From Lycium barbarum (lineage: Eukaryota > Streptophyta > Magnoliopsida > Solanales > Solanaceae): DNA of 64,000 nt. The DNA is taken from positions 167,041,713 to 167,105,712 of the forward strand of contig NC_083337.1 of the NCBI RefSeq assembly GCF_019175385.1, given 5' to 3'. Under the pieces are notes generated by a model. The model had not been told where the DNA came from. It ran no database searches and worked only from the letters and a program-made list of their open reading frames with translations. The position numbers were made by a program, and so were the translations under genes. Shown here piece by piece: positions 43,467 to 56,047 of the stretch (its first letter is position 1; each line of letters opens with the position of its first letter).

Positions 43467-45622
43467 ATGGAAAGACAGCTTAAGCAAGGTGAAAGAAAGA
43501 GAATCGAGAATGAAGAGCTTGTCAAATACATGTCAAGTTTGCCTAGTTTTCTGGAAAAGGGGGAAAATCTACAGGACAAAGCTTTCAGTGTCGGCGTCCT
43601 AGATTGGCGCTTTCTTGAAAAATGGCAATACGAACATGTAAACATACCTTGTAGAAGTAGTGTGTGTTCACCGTCAAGCAGCAATACCTTGTCAGTTTCC
43701 TCGATGGAAGGATCTTCATCTAATTCTAGTAGAGCCCGAAGCTGCTCCCCTTCTCGTAGGAAGAATCAACAAAGAAATCTGCTAGAACTCAGCAAAGATC
43801 AACACCCACGGAGGACTTCTCGTGTTAGGAGATCACTTGATGTAGAGACTGAGACGAGAACATCAAGTTCAAAGGGGAATATGAAGATCCAAGATAGAGA
43901 ATGTTTATCAAAACAAGAGGAAGGGTTTGCAATATCATGCCATAGAGTTGATGATTTTGTTTGCATAGAGAAGCATAAATCAGTTACCCTTCAAGTACCA
44001 GAACCTGGCCAAGAAACTAACAGCTGCACAACTTACTGCCCACCTGATTCAGTAGTGAGAAACGAGGGAGCGGTGAAACCAAGCAGGCGGAGCTTTTCTT
44101 GTGGATTTATTTCTGCATTTCTCCCTGCTGAAGCTGGTGAGTCGAAGATGGGACAAGCGAGTTCAGTAGATGCAAAGGATACTAGCTCTTCATCTCAGAC
44201 AATTCAGCCTTCATCATATTCTGTAAAAAGATTTTCCAGCCCACCCAGAGTGAATTACAAACTAGAGAAGAAGTCAACTGCGACGCTTAACAATCCAGTT
44301 GCCCCTAGTTCTTCGGAAACTACAAAAGTCAGAAATTCCTCTCCAACTCGTCGGCTTAGCATGGCAATGGGAAGGATTGGCCAGATGTCTGGTATAAAAG
44401 ATTTGATGACTGTATCACAAGGTGTCAAATATCCTGCAGAACAATCTGGTTCGAATAAAGCTCAAACTTCATCCTCTCTTGATACAGGCTGTGATAAAGC
44501 GGACCCCACTAACCGAGCCAGGACTAGTCCTTTGAGAAGGTTGCTAGACCCACTGCTGAAGCCAAAGACAGGCAACTCTGATAATGTTAAACGTGGTGAA
44601 CCTCCCACAAAACGCTCATTGAAAGTCAAACTGGACTTGAAGGGCTGTAGAGATGTTGATATCAATGATCCATGTTCTAAAGGTACAAATGTACCATCAA
44701 AATTGCAAGCTCTCCTCCAAGTAGCTGTGAAGAACGGTCTTCCTCTGTTCACATTTGCAGTTGACAATGAAGTTGACATTTTAGCAGCCACAATGAAAAG
44801 ATTTAGTTCGACGTTGAAGGAAAATAGTTGCTGGATTTATACTTTCTTCACCATTCATGAGACGAAGAAAAAGAGCGGAAGTTGGTTAAATCAAGTCGGA
44901 AAAAACACAGGTCGTGGAATTACGCCTAACATCGTTGGCAAGATGAAGGTTACTGACATTCCATTCTCCGAATTAAACAGGGAGAAACTTGACTCACAGT
45001 ATAGAATTAGGGAGTTTGTTTTGTTCGCCACAGATTCAAGGCATCAACCAAATGATGAGCTTGCAGCTATTGTTCTCAAAGTACCCAATTGCCATCAGGA
45101 TCGCGACTGCAGCAATATTTCAGCCTTAGGTTTAACAAATCCTTTTGAGGATCTTAGCATGACAGCTATACTTCCTGGTGGTGCACATAGCCTACCTAGT
45201 AAAGGGGAGCCTTCTTCACTGATCGAGAGATGGAAGACAGGTGGATTGTGCGATTGTGGTGGATGGGATTTGGGTTGCAAAATAAGATTACTTATCAATC
45301 GCACTAATCCGCCAACGATATCCAGTTATCCCAAACCCAAACTTACTGCTGAAAAATATGAACTTTTATCCGAGGTAATAATCTACATAACTACAGATTA
45401 TCTAACTTCATTTTTACCAATTGTTATCCAATGTCTAATACACCAGACTTATCTTTTTGTTCTTGTGAACAGGACAATAAGCCAGTCTTAAGCTTGTCCA
45501 CGTTTAAGGATGGGATATATTCAGTTGAGTTCAGTTCGTCGTTGAAGGTTCTACAGGCATTCTCCATTTGTATAGCAGTTTTAAATGGTAGAAATCAAGA
45601 AATCTTGCATATGCAAACTTGA
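43467..45622 (+). CDS. DUF3527-family protein (function unknown)
   Basis: Two coding exons, 43467-45374 and 45473-45622, joined by a 98-bp GT-AG intron (GAG/GTAATA...GTGAACAG/GAC). The product is about 685 residues. The N-terminal half is Ser-rich and basic, with short SP-type motifs (RARSCSPSRRKN, VRNSSPTRRLSM, SPLRRLLDPLLKPK) that recur in this plant family. The C-terminal half (from about residue 405) is the DUF3527 domain: SKLQALLQVAVKNGLPLFTF, WIYTFFTIHE, ILPGGAHSLP, and GLCDCGGWDLGCKIRLL with paired cysteines. Exon 2 ends in VEFSSSLKVLQAFSICIAVL, the usual finish of the domain. Members have no known activity. If the intron were retained, a stop would follow about 40 codons later. Length and domains agree with an intact gene. 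Confidence 0.92.
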
Positions 45623-46873
45623 TTGCTGAAAAGTTCTGATGAAGTAAATCCTGTTGCCAGAAGATACTGAGAGAGCCCAATTGGAGTTTTCTGCTAAATT
45701 TTTCTCAATTCCTTCACTTTCCCCTGTTGTAAAAGTCTATGAGACTTGCTACCAAACATGGTGAAACGTCAAACCAAGGTTCTATAGTTTTTTATTTTTA
45801 TTTTTAAAGTTCTAAAACTATAGTTAAGCTTGTAGAACATCAGTCCATAATTGATAAACCGATAAGGCATGAAGTTGAATAAGGATAAGGCGGAGTCAGA
45901 GGCGGATCTAGTGCAAATTTATGGGTTCAAAATATGTGATCTTATTATATGTATACATTTGATAAATATGAGTTCGTGAAAATTGTAAAAATTATATAAA
46001 TATAAAATGGTGTCAAAGATTTAATCATAGTTAAGGGAATATGTTCTGATTTTAATTTGTTCCCACTTCCCAGTAGCAAACATACTACAAGCACACTAAG
46101 TCATTATCGACCCGATTTTGTACGCGTACAAATATTGAGTAAATGAAGGATCAAAAAGTGCAACTATCCCTAAATAAGAAAATAAACAAATACAGTTTAG
46201 AATATTAATAAACAAATCAAAAAGTGGTTTTGGGGGCTGACCTTAGCCTTTCATGACCTAACCATTCAAGTCAAGGGATCTTAGTAGCTCGGTTGATTGG
46301 TTACATGAATTTTCACCTTATTGGTAAGGGTTTGATTCTCTGCCTCGTAATTTCCTTCCCCATTTTCCCTTATAAAATTTGAAAATAACCATTCAACTCA
46401 AAGAAATTTTGTTTTTGGGAGGAATGAGACATAAATCGAACTCACACCTATTGTGTTAAACTTCACATCAAAATAATTAGATTATAAGTTTGGAGGGTAA
46501 TTCAAATAATTTTTGGGCTAGATATTGCCATATTGATCGTAACTGACTAAACGACTCAACAAAATCAACTTAGTAAAATTTCAAAAAAAAACTGTAATTT
46601 ATTTGACACCCCCTGATTGAATGTATTACCATTACAAGAACATTTTGTTGGTAAAATTTATCTCTGGAAGTAACACTGACTAAAAAATTAGAACGTTTAC
46701 ATTATAGACCAATCGTTATGAATATTTCAAAAACTAAACTAAAAATGAAAACATATAAAAACATCACTAACGTTTTTAAGGATAATAAAAAATAAAATAA
46801 AATAAAAAGTAAACGTAGCAGCACATGAGTAACGAAAAGTCAAAAACAAAAGTTTCGAAATATCTCATGTGTC

Positions 46874-46877
<4 letters not shown>
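45623..46877. other. 3' flank and intergenic DNA after the DUF3527 gene
   Basis: Begins with about 150 bp of likely 3' UTR. At 45895-45990 GGCGGATCTAGTGCAAATTTATGGGTTC resembles a dispersed solanaceous repeat. At 46283-46370 TAGCTCGGTTGATTGG and GGTTTGATTCTC look like pol III A and B boxes of another SINE, weakly supported. No gene. Confidence 0.45.

Positions 46878-46944
<67 letters not shown>
46878..46944. repeat. (TA)n microsatellite, about 33 repeats
   Basis: A pure alternating AT tract, followed by GAGAGAGTGAGAGAGTGAGA. The short frames read through it on both strands (repeated Ile-Tyr) are artefacts. Confidence 0.97.
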
Positions 46945-46949
<5 letters not shown>

Positions 46950-47255
46950 GAGAGTGAGAGAGTGAGAGATTTTGAGCTCCCATATACCTGGATAAATTCA
47001 AAATTTGTGATGGTAATTCAACTAAAAAGAATTCCATCAGTCAACCACTATTTATAATAAACCTATAGTCAAACTACTCATGTAAAATACAAGTTCAACA
47101 CGTGATAAAATCATTTTATTCATTTTTTTTTTTAGCTATTTGAGCACAATTCACATCCTTTGGTGTAATCCTTTTCCGGACCCTGTTAACATGAGATGAT
47201 TTGTGTATCGAACTTTCCTGCCCTAATTAATAATGTCTAGAAAAAAGTATAATTA

Positions 47256-47733
47256 TGTTAAAACAGAAACTGAAACTGCAAATAAAATAATAAAGCAGTG
47301 AAGATTTGGAAATTTTCCCTTTTCGTGTATTAAGTTCCTGATGCACTGTACATGGCCTCCTATATATATACACCTATTTAGAATCCTTTATCTAACCAAC
47401 TAATGCCAAGTGGCAACAAATTATTTGGTAGGCTAAAATAAGTCTTTGCTAAAATGAACCTAACTGAATGAAAATGACATGAAAGGAATATCTATGTTGG
47501 TGCTGATTTCGTATGGGCCTATATATGTAAAAATGGATTGAAGCCCAAATGTACATAAATAGACCCATTCATTGTAACCCAATTTGACAAAGTAAAATCA
47601 GCAGCCCAATCAGCAACCCAGTCCAATTATTCCAACCCAGTCCAATTATTCTTAAGTGACCTTTTGTATATCAAACTTATCTGCCTCGTTTCCTCTGATG
47701 TTATCACCATCTTTTCCGATATCTTCTCCGACA
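47256..47733 (-). repeat. 3' LTR of the Copia element with adjacent polypurine tract
   Basis: 478 bp. On the minus strand the LTR is preceded by GAGGAGGGG (47742-47734), a good polypurine tract. Versus the other LTR: C/G near 47299, an extra A near 47384, AA/AG and CC/CT changes near 47615-47637, T/C near 47698. Confidence 0.94.
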
Positions 47734-47763
47734 CCCCTCCTCAAGGTGGAGTGGGATGAAATC

Positions 47764-50700
47764 TGTCACGACCCAACCCCGTGGGCCGCGACCAGTGCCC
47801 GAGCTGGGCACCTATACGTACCCGATACCCCAAATTAGCATATTAACAGAATAATAATATAATAATAATATCAGTGGTCGCTACAGAACTTAGCAGAAAA
47901 GCAGACTTGGCACACATAGGCCGATAAGGCCATCACAGAACAGAATATCCCGAACATATGTACAGAACCCACACAGATGTATCCACAGACCTCTACAGAA
48001 CATATCATAATCATAAGACGGGACAGGGCCCCGTCATACCCTGAACAAAGTACATATCCAGATAGCAGTGACAGACTGTACCAAAAGATGGGCTCTGTAG
48101 AAGAGAGCGCCCCAAATAGCAGAAATAGGATCCTAAACGTGTGGATCAGCAAACCTGTCGTTTGTACCTGCGCGGCATGAAAACGCAGCCCCCGAAGAAA
48201 GGGGGTCAGTACGAAATATGTACTGAATATGTAAAGCGGAATCACAGAAGTCAAATCATAATGGTTACAGAAAATGAGTACAGAATCCAGAGTGTCAAAT
48301 GCATATTTCCAAAACAGACAGAATGCGTACAGAAACATATGTCATATCATATCATATCCGGTCCCTGACACGGGACTCGGCAGACAGAATGTGGCCACCC
48401 TCCCGACGCTGGTGCCACTATACAGAGGAATCAGAAAAAGGGCGTGGCCCCGTATCATATAATGTCATATCAAAATGGCCATAACAGATCAGAACAGAAT
48501 AGGCGGACATGGCACATCATACTCCACAGACCCATGTACGCGTATACCTGCCCCCTCACATCGGGACGCGGCGAACAATGCAGAGAATTACGCTTGACAA
48601 CATATCCTGGCCCGGGCTCAGTGTGGGAAACATTGGGACATCCACGAATGGAGTAGTGAGAGACTAATGCAATTTAAAAATATAATAAATGTTTTCAAAG
48701 ACTCGATGAAGCGTATCAAAGACAAACAAATCCAATGGGGTCGGACGGAATCATAATAAATGTATTTCGGATATCATAATAAATTACAGAAGTATAACTT
48801 TCCCGAAGTCATTCCGAGTGTCAAAATAATTTATAATATTTAACAGAATTAGGCGATTAGTATGATAGTCAAAACATTTCTTTCAAAAATCGCCTAAAAA
48901 GGAAGCTTTGGTACATTAAGGGCAAAACCGGGAATAGTGGGCCCGCCTCGGGACAAACAAGGCGGCGGGCTCAAATTGTGCCCTCTAAGCATATAGTATC
49001 ACCTAAAAAGGTTATACAAACATTCTATGACTTTCTGAATAATTTAGAGCAAAATTGCATAATTTCAGAAAAAGCGTATCAAAATGGTTCAATTCTACTG
49101 AAGGAAAAACTGAAATTTTGTCTTACGGATTCCGAGGGCCAAGAGGTCCTTCGAGGCCCGGATCCGACCCTAACACACTAGGGGCATGCCAAGGGAAGAA
49201 TTGGGTTTACTTTACATACCTTTCACGCTCCTTAAGCCTTTCCAAACTCACTTCCCGTTTCGTCGAAAAACTGCAATTGGTCAAGTTTACCAATTGTAAG
49301 CTATGAATACCAAAGTTTCAACTTAATGCATATTTGGCTACCGAAATTTCGGCAGCACTTCCCCTATACATATAGCACCCCGAGAATTCAACTCGGCTAG
49401 AAATCATCAACAACAACCCAAACGACAACATCAATATCAACAATGAACATTAAAAACATAAATATCCTTCAACTAGTCATTTTTCTCACAAGTTGACATA
49501 ATCTTCAATTCAACCCAACTTTCAACTAAGATCAATAATTTCACATTCAACAGCAATCATGATCATCACCATATAGTTCTAGAAACATTTCATATCGTTT
49601 TCCTCAAGATATACACTCGATATACATAATATACAACTTTCCGCCAAAGTCATAACTTATGCAAAACATCAAATCTTTGGCATACAACTTCATAACAAGT
49701 TTCCAACTTCCAAATTCATCAATGATCATCACTATTAGCAACCAAACAACTTCATTTCCTTAATGTCGGAAAATCATACTAAAACGACATAAGTTTCTAC
49801 ATTCCAATTCAATACAAACTTATATCATTCTAACTTCATTTACATTACAAACATCACAACAACACTTTAACACACTAAACAACTCAATTCCTTTCTATCC
49901 CAAACCATATACACCCTACGGCCATATGCCTATTTTTTCCAATATCAACTAAATTCATCCAACTTTCAATTCCCATATGCATTTCATCACAATCACAACT
50001 AGAATATAACATAAATTCAACACATTGTGGCTATACAATTGTGCATACCCACGGCTACACACCTACAACACACACCCACTTTGCAAACTTCCATTTTTCC
50101 ATACAATCAACACATTTCTATATACTACAACACAATCAAAACTTCATAACACAATAAAAAGGTAGAAATTCTTACCTTTTCTTCAAGTCTTCTTCACTTG
50201 GAGATGTGATCACTTTGGTGATTCTAATGCTCCTCACTCCAATCCAACTATACCAAGTTACAAAGGAACCTTAACTTAGTAGGAAAACCACAAAAGAAAA
50301 AATTTAGGAGCAAGATTTTTGGTGGTGAATTTTTGCACCTCAAACCCGAAATGGTCTTCTTTTTTTGCTCTTGTTTTGCTCTTCTTTCTCTTCTAAGTCT
50401 CTTGAACCTTCTAAGGGATATTGATCCCTTTATAATTAATTAGCACATGGAAATACTCATTAAAGCCATGGGTTGGGCCTCACTTGGCCGGCCACCCCTT
50501 AAACATTGGGCCTAAATTTTTATTTTATTTTTTTGGGCCAACTCGGTTGGTCCCGAGTTGGGCCTAGCCCACTGACCTTTCGACCTTAAAACGTTCATAA
50601 CTCCTTGTACCGACGTCACCTGGGAACCCACGACCTATGGATGGAAAGCTAATTCAATTAGCTACAACTTCTATTTCAAGGTATTTTCGAAATTCCAAAC

Positions 50701-50926
50701 TTATAATACAGTTTTTGCCCCCCCAAAGTCAGGTCACCCGAAAACGTTTTCTTAAAAATATTCGTTTGGAGGGTTTCCACTTTGATTTGGTCCAAGGGTA
50801 CTTCATGAGTTGTGTTTAACTTTACATATGTGATTCATATGACTTTTCAGATGTTCCAAAAAAAATCTCGGTGTGTGGGCCCCACCCCAGCAGATACTCC
50901 GAGGTTCAAAAATACGGGATATAACA
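47764..50926. mobile_element. 3.16-kb solo LTR nested in the Copia element
   Basis: Starts TGTCACGACCC and ends GGGATATAACA, TG...CA termini, flanked by the perfect TSD AAATC (47759-47763 and 50927-50931). It has no gag or pol frames. TGTCACGACCC starts are common in long LTRs of Gypsy elements in nightshades; a Tekay/Del-type chromovirus is my guess from LTR length. The right part contains a repeat-free, CA-rich stretch (49400-50150). It lies between the Copia RNase H end and its polypurine tract. Confidence 0.92.
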
Positions 50927-50951
50927 AAATCACACCCAGCTTGCCAAGCAT

Positions 50952-52390
50952 CTATGTATGAAGGGGTCCGGTGAGAGATTTTGTGAAGAGATCTGCTATT
51001 TGACATGAAGAACGAACAAAGGAAAGTGAAATGATTCCGGCGAGATACTGTTGACGGACGAAATGGCAATCGATCTCGACATGTTTGGTTCGCTCGTGAA
51101 AAACGGGATTCCGTGCAATATGAATTGCCGCCTGGCTGTCGGAGTGAACAGGTATTGGGAGTGAAACTAGGACGGAGAGATCATCAAATAGTCGCACTAG
51201 CCATGTGAGCTCCGACACCACCCTCCGCATTGAGCGGTACTCAGCCTCAGCGGAACTCAAAGAGATTGAAGCTTGCTTCTTTGATTTCCAAGAAATCGGA
51301 GAAGTCCCAATGGATATGTAATAACCACTGACCGATCGTCGAGAATTGGGACAAGTGCCCCAATCAGAATCACAGAAAGCTAATACTTGATAGGAAGGTG
51401 AGGAAGAGAAGAAAAGCCCCAATCCTGGATCCTTAGAGAGGTACCTCAATACTCGTATGGCCGCTGTAAGATGTGGTTCACGTGGGTCTTGCATATATTG
51501 ACTCAGATGCTGTACTGTAAAGGAGAGATCCGGTCGAGTGTGTGTTAAGTAGTTCAACTTACCCAAGAGATGTCGATACAAAGTTGGGTCTTTTATGGGT
51601 TCTCCATCTGATGCAAGCAACTTCACTGATGGATCGAGTGGACTTGAAACTGGAGGCAAATCCAGAGATTCAAATTCAGTCAGTAAGTCCAAGACAAACT
51701 TTCTCTGGCAAAGCATTAGTCCTTGTGGCTCTCGAAGTACTTCCATGCCCAAAAAGAAATGTAAGGGTCCAAGGTCTTTAATTTTGAATTCATGATCTAG
51801 GAATGCCCTCAAAGCTGTTAATTCTGCATCATTGTTTCCTGTTAGTAGTATATCATCGACATAGACAGCCACAATTGAAATAGAATTCCCAGACTTCTTT
51901 ATAAACAAAGAATAGTCATTGATAGAGTGATTGTAACCTTTAAAATTCAAGGTTGTAGTAAGTTTAGAATACCACTGCCTTGAAGCTTGTCGAAGACCAT
52001 AAAGTGATTTTTTCAACTTGCACACATGATTAGGTGTAGGGGGTGTAATACCAGCCGGAAACTTCATATAAACCTCCTCATCTAGATCACCATGCAAAAA
52101 CGCATTGTTGACATCTAGTTGAGAGACACCCCAGCCCTTTTTAACTGCAATAGCTAATATGCATCTAATGGTTGTCATCTTGACAACTGGGAATATGTTT
52201 CATGAAAATCGATCCCTTCCCTCTGAATGTCCCCTCGAATAACTAATCTTGCCTTTAGCCTTTCAATGCTGCCATCTGAATGTTGCTTTACCTTATATAC
52301 CCACTTACAAGGTAAAGCCTTTCTGTCAGGGGGTAAAACAACAACCTCCCATGTATTATTCAGTTCTAAAGCGTGTATTTCCTTAGCCAT
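50952..52390 (-). pseudogene. Copia reverse transcriptase and RNase H
   Basis: Two minus-strand pieces in different frames, 52390-52175 and 52178-50952. The first carries [20 protein letters not shown] and KWVYKVK. The second carries [20 protein letters not shown], the RT active site YVDDILL, the CDSDWG and [12 protein letters not shown]ase H motifs, and the ADLFTKSL end. The break near 52178 is a loss of one base in TATTCC(C)CAGTTGTCAAGATG. At 50952-50954 a TAG stands where CAG would continue the frame. RT copies the element RNA; this copy is broken. Confidence 0.9.
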
Positions 52391-52396
52391 TGCCTC

Positions 52397-53743
52397 CTAC
52401 CAACCTGGGTGATGAGCAGCCTGCATAAAACTGTTAGGTTTCTGCATATTAGATAGAGAGTTGAGCATATTCTTATTTGTGGAGGATAAACCAGAGAAAG
52501 GGAAGGTGATAGGAGTGGCTGAGCTTAGGAAACAAGAAGGACTAACACTGGTTAATTGTATTGCATTACAAATGTAGTCCTTCAGATAGGAAGGTTGGGA
52601 CTTAAGTCTGGTTGACTGTCGAAGAACTACGTCAAGTACAGGCTCAGAAGAGTGAGAAGTATGTGTAGGAACATGGTCTGTGGTGTGAGGAATGGAATCA
52701 GGGACAGATTGGCTAGGTGAACTAGAATGAGATGGGGTAGGAACAGGACTGGAAGAATGGGTGGATGAAGTAGTGTAATTGGGATCAGTTGAAGGAAGGG
52801 AGTGTGGGTTGACATCTTGTGTCAAGTCTAAACTGGGCAAGGGATGAACAGTTTTAGGTGCTTTAGGAAGGAATGTGGTAGAATCAGAAGACTTGATCGA
52901 AGGAAAGGGGTAAAATTCTTCATGAAAAAATACATTCCTTGAGACTGTTATTTGCAAAGTTGTGAAATTCAAAACTCTATATCCCTTCTTCCCATGTGGA
53001 TAACCCAGAAATACATGTGGTAATGCCCTAGGTTCTAGTTTAGTTCTTGAGTGAGGCATAGTTGAAACAAAACACAAACAGCCAAAGCTTTTCAAGTGGG
53101 AATAAACTGGTTTTGCTTTGAAAAGTACCTCATAAGGGGTTTTATAGTGAAGAATCTTAGAGGGAAACCTATTAATTAGGTAAGTGGCTGTTAAAAGACA
53201 ATACCCCCAATATTTAATGGGCAAATGTGATTGGAAAAGTAGAGCTCTTGATGTCTCAAGCAAATGCTTGTGTTTCCTCTCCACAACTCCATTTTGTTGT
53301 GGAGTGTAAACACAAGTGGTTTGGTGAATAATGCCTTGAGATGTAAAAAATTCCTTTTGAGCAGTTCCTGATCCTAATTCAAAGGCATTGTCGGATCTCA
53401 CAATTTTAACTTTAAGATTGAATTGTCGTTCAACCATTTTTAAGAAAGATTGCAAAACTGTGAAAGCATTGGACTTATTACTCAAGAGATATGTCCAAGT
53501 TCCTCTACTAAAGTCATCAACAATGGTCAAAAAATATTTATATCCATCATGTGTGGGTGTTTTATAGGGTCCCCAAGTATCTATGTGGATTAGATCAAAA
53601 ATAGACTTAGTAGTGATAGAACTAGATTGAAATGGCAGTCTAGACTGCCTAGCCATTGGACAAATATTGCAAGGTAAAGGAGATGTAGAACAATCTTTAT
53701 GAGATAAAATATTCTTCATATTACTCAAAGGCATGTGGCCCAA
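52397..53743 (-). pseudogene. Copia integrase
   Basis: 448 codons from the first ATG at 53743. The catalytic core has D in IDTWGPYKT, D in RSDNAFELG and E in PQQNGVVERKHKHLLE. It is followed by FGCLCFVSTMPHSRTKLEPR and LGYPHGKKGYRVLNF (Copia integrase C-terminus) and a Ser/Pro/Thr-rich linker. The zinc-binding start (WHYRLGH) lies before the first ATG, across a frame break in a T-run near 53765. It ends at TAG 52399-52397, where the conserved GWQEAMAKEI motif expects CAG. Confidence 0.9.
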
Positions 53744-53771
53744 TCTGTAATGCCACAGGCTATTCTTTACA

Positions 53772-54419
53772 TTAGGATAAAAAAACAGAAAGACAAGTAC
53801 TCAAAGCAGAAATTGAACTAGAAACTGAAACAAACTTTTTGCTCGAAACTAGACTAGAAACTGAATTGAAACTTAAACTATCTTGACTCTTGGAAACTGC
53901 AGCTTGAGGTTTTGAGTTGAGAATGTATAAGCCTTGTTGTGCTTTACCAATCTCCAGTAGGTTCCTCAAAGAAGGGCCCTGTAACAAATAGCAAGAGTAG
54001 GGAGTGAAAAAAAAAATCTGCTTGAGTTGCCTACAAAACTTGTGGACAGATAAGAGATTGAACCTAAAGGAAGGTATGTATAAAACATTACGCAAGATCA
54101 TTTTAGACATCAAACAGATAGATCCAGAGTGTGTAACTTGTACTCTATAGGAGTTAGGAAGTTTGACCATAACAGGATTAGGAAGAGGTTTAAAATCATG
54201 AAGCAAATCTTTATTATATGTCATATGCTCAGTATCTCCACTATCTAAAATCCAAGAATTCCTATCAATTTTAATAAAATAGGCATAAGAGTTTAAGAAT
54301 TTTGCTATACCAGCATGGCCTAGATTGGCAGCAACTTCTCCACTGTTTACTGTTTGATTTCCTTTCATCTGATCTAGCAGTTGTAGAAGCTGGACCACAT
54401 TATCCTGACTGAGTGACAA
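53772..54419 (-). pseudogene. Copia protease and gag-pre-integrase region
   Basis: Contains WILDSGDTEHMTYN, the Copia aspartic protease motif; the usual form is DSGAT(D/E)HM, so Ala to Asp is a change in the active-site loop. LLSVHKFCRQL and GKAQQGLYIL belong to the pre-integrase region. It is in frame with gag across the TAG at 54434-54432. Confidence 0.85.
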
Positions 54420-54431
54420 TGGATTTCCAAC

Positions 54432-55469
54432 CTACTCATCAACTGCACTTCCTTTTTCCATTGGACCCGTAACATAGTTGGCATGTGCCCTTCCTTGAAA
54501 CTTTCTAGGTTTTGTGAATTTGAAATTTGAGGGAAACCCATGGATCTTGTAGCATTTTTCTATAGTATGTCCAATCTTCTTACAATATGAACACATCACA
54601 GTCTCCTTCTTCTGCTCATAAAAATTTCCTCGATTTCCTCTATAATCATTGTTTCTCCTTTCTTCTGGTTGTGTATTTGCAACAAAAGAACCAGCATCTG
54701 TTGGATAGCTAGGTGAAGAGTGTATTTCTCTCTGTTTTTCATCTTGAATGACAAGAGAATAGGCTTGTCCAATACTGGGCAAAGGAGCAGATAAGAGAAT
54801 ATTGCTCCTAACACCTATAAACACATCATTAAGTCCCATTAAAAATTGCAACAGCCTCTCGTCTTGGTGTGCTTTGATAGTTTTTATTTTTCCACCACAT
54901 TCACACTCACACACACAACCAGAAGAAGTATTAAATGCATCCAGTTCATCCCATAAGCTTTTCATTTTTGTGAAATAGGTTGATACACTTGTGTTTCCTT
55001 GAACTACAGCATTTAATTCCTTTTGTAATTGAAAAAGTTTGGCTCCATTGGCCTGACCAAATCTATCTTCCAGGTCACTCCATAGATCCTTGGCATTTTG
55101 AGAATACAAGACACTCTCTGCAATTTCCTTAGACAAGGAATTCAACAGCCAAGAGAGGACCATATCATTGCATCTCAGCCAAGCCTTCTGTAGACCAGAT
55201 TCAACACTAGGAAGAGCTAAAGTATTATCAACAAAACCCAACTTATTTTTTGCTGAAAGAGCTATAACAGCTGCTCTTTTCCATCCACCATAGCTTTTGC
55301 CATCAAATGGTGAAGAGACGAGACTCATCCCTGGATAATCCGAGGGATGGAGATAGTAAGGGTGTGAAGAATCAACCATATTAGTTATGGAAGATCCAAC
55401 ACTCTGCGAATTGCCATGAATAGCAGCAGAAGGTGATAGAGAATCACTGGGCACACTAGAAGTTGCCAT
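54432..55469 (-). pseudogene. Copia gag (UBN2-type, zinc knuckle)
   Basis: 345 codons from ATG 55469. The capsid-like region includes YGGWKRAAVIALSAKNKLGF, WLLNSLSKEIAESVLYSQNA, LQKELNAVVQGNTSVSTYF and LLQFLMGLNDVFIGVRSNIL. A CCHC zinc knuckle CSYCKKIGHTIEKC sits near residue 295. It ends in GSAVDE and TAG, after which the protease region continues in frame, so the TAG is probably a mutation of CAG. The start lies about 85 bp downstream of the primer-binding site. Confidence 0.9.
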
Positions 55470-55553
55470 TGTGAATCAAAAAGTTAGAGAAACGAAATTT
55501 AGTAAACAAAACAAAGAAAAAAAAAAACAGATTAAAACCACAGGATTAAACCT

Positions 55554-55565
55554 GCTCTGATACCA
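55554..55565 (-). other. Primer-binding site of the Copia element (initiator Met tRNA)
   Basis: The minus strand reads TGGTATCAGAGC directly next to the 5' LTR end, the classic complement of the initiator methionine tRNA 3' end. Confidence 0.95.
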
Positions 55566-56042
55566 TGTTAAAACAGAAACTGAAACTGCAAATAAAATAA
55601 TAAAGGAGTGAAGATTTGGAAATTTTCCCTTTTCGTGTATTAAGTTCCTGATGCACTGTACATGGCCTCCTATATATATACACCTATTTAGATCCTTTAT
55701 CTAACCAACTAATGCCAAGTGGCAACAAATTATTTGGTAGGCTAAAATAAGTCTTTGCTAAAATGAACCTAACTGAATGAAAATGACATGAAAGGAATAT
55801 CTATGTTGGTGCTGATTTCGTATGGGCCTATATATGTAAAAATGGATTGAAGCCCAAATGTACATAAATAGACCCATTCATTGTAACCCAATTTGACAAA
55901 GTAAAATCAGCAGCCCAATCAGCAGCCCAGTCCAATTATTCCAACTCAGTCCAATTATTCTTAAGTGACCTTTTGTATATCAAACTTATCTGCCTCGTTT
56001 CCTCCGATGTTATCACCATCTTTTCCGATATCTTCTCCGACA
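55566..56042 (-). repeat. 5' LTR of the Copia element with promoter
   Basis: 477 bp. The minus strand contains GTGTATATATATAGG (about 55682-55668), a TATA-type box. It is followed on the right by the TSD AATTA. Confidence 0.93.
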
Positions 56043-56047
56043 AATTA

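Larger units (their letters stand above)
47256..56042 (-). mobile_element. Ty1/Copia LTR retrotransposon, interrupted by a nested solo LTR
   Basis: LTRs at 47256-47733 and 55566-56042 begin TGTTAAAACAG and end TTCTCCGACA on the plus strand. They are flanked by the perfect TSD AATTA (47251-47255 and 56043-56047). Coding runs on the minus strand: gag, protease, integrase, RT, RNase H (Copia order, integrase before RT). Without the nested 3.16-kb LTR the element is about 5.6 kb. The two LTRs differ at about 4 substitutions and 1 indel. Several nonsense and frameshift changes make it non-autonomous now. Confidence 0.96.

Noticed and set aside
44462..45304. Minus-strand frames within the DUF3527 exon
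   Set aside because: They are shadows of the conserved plus-strand coding exon.
46840..47057. Frames of repeated Ile-Tyr on both strands
   Set aside because: They are the (TA)n microsatellite read as codons.
47764..50926. A complete Gypsy element in this interval
   Set aside because: There is one TG...CA unit with a TSD and no second LTR, gag or pol, so it is a solo LTR.
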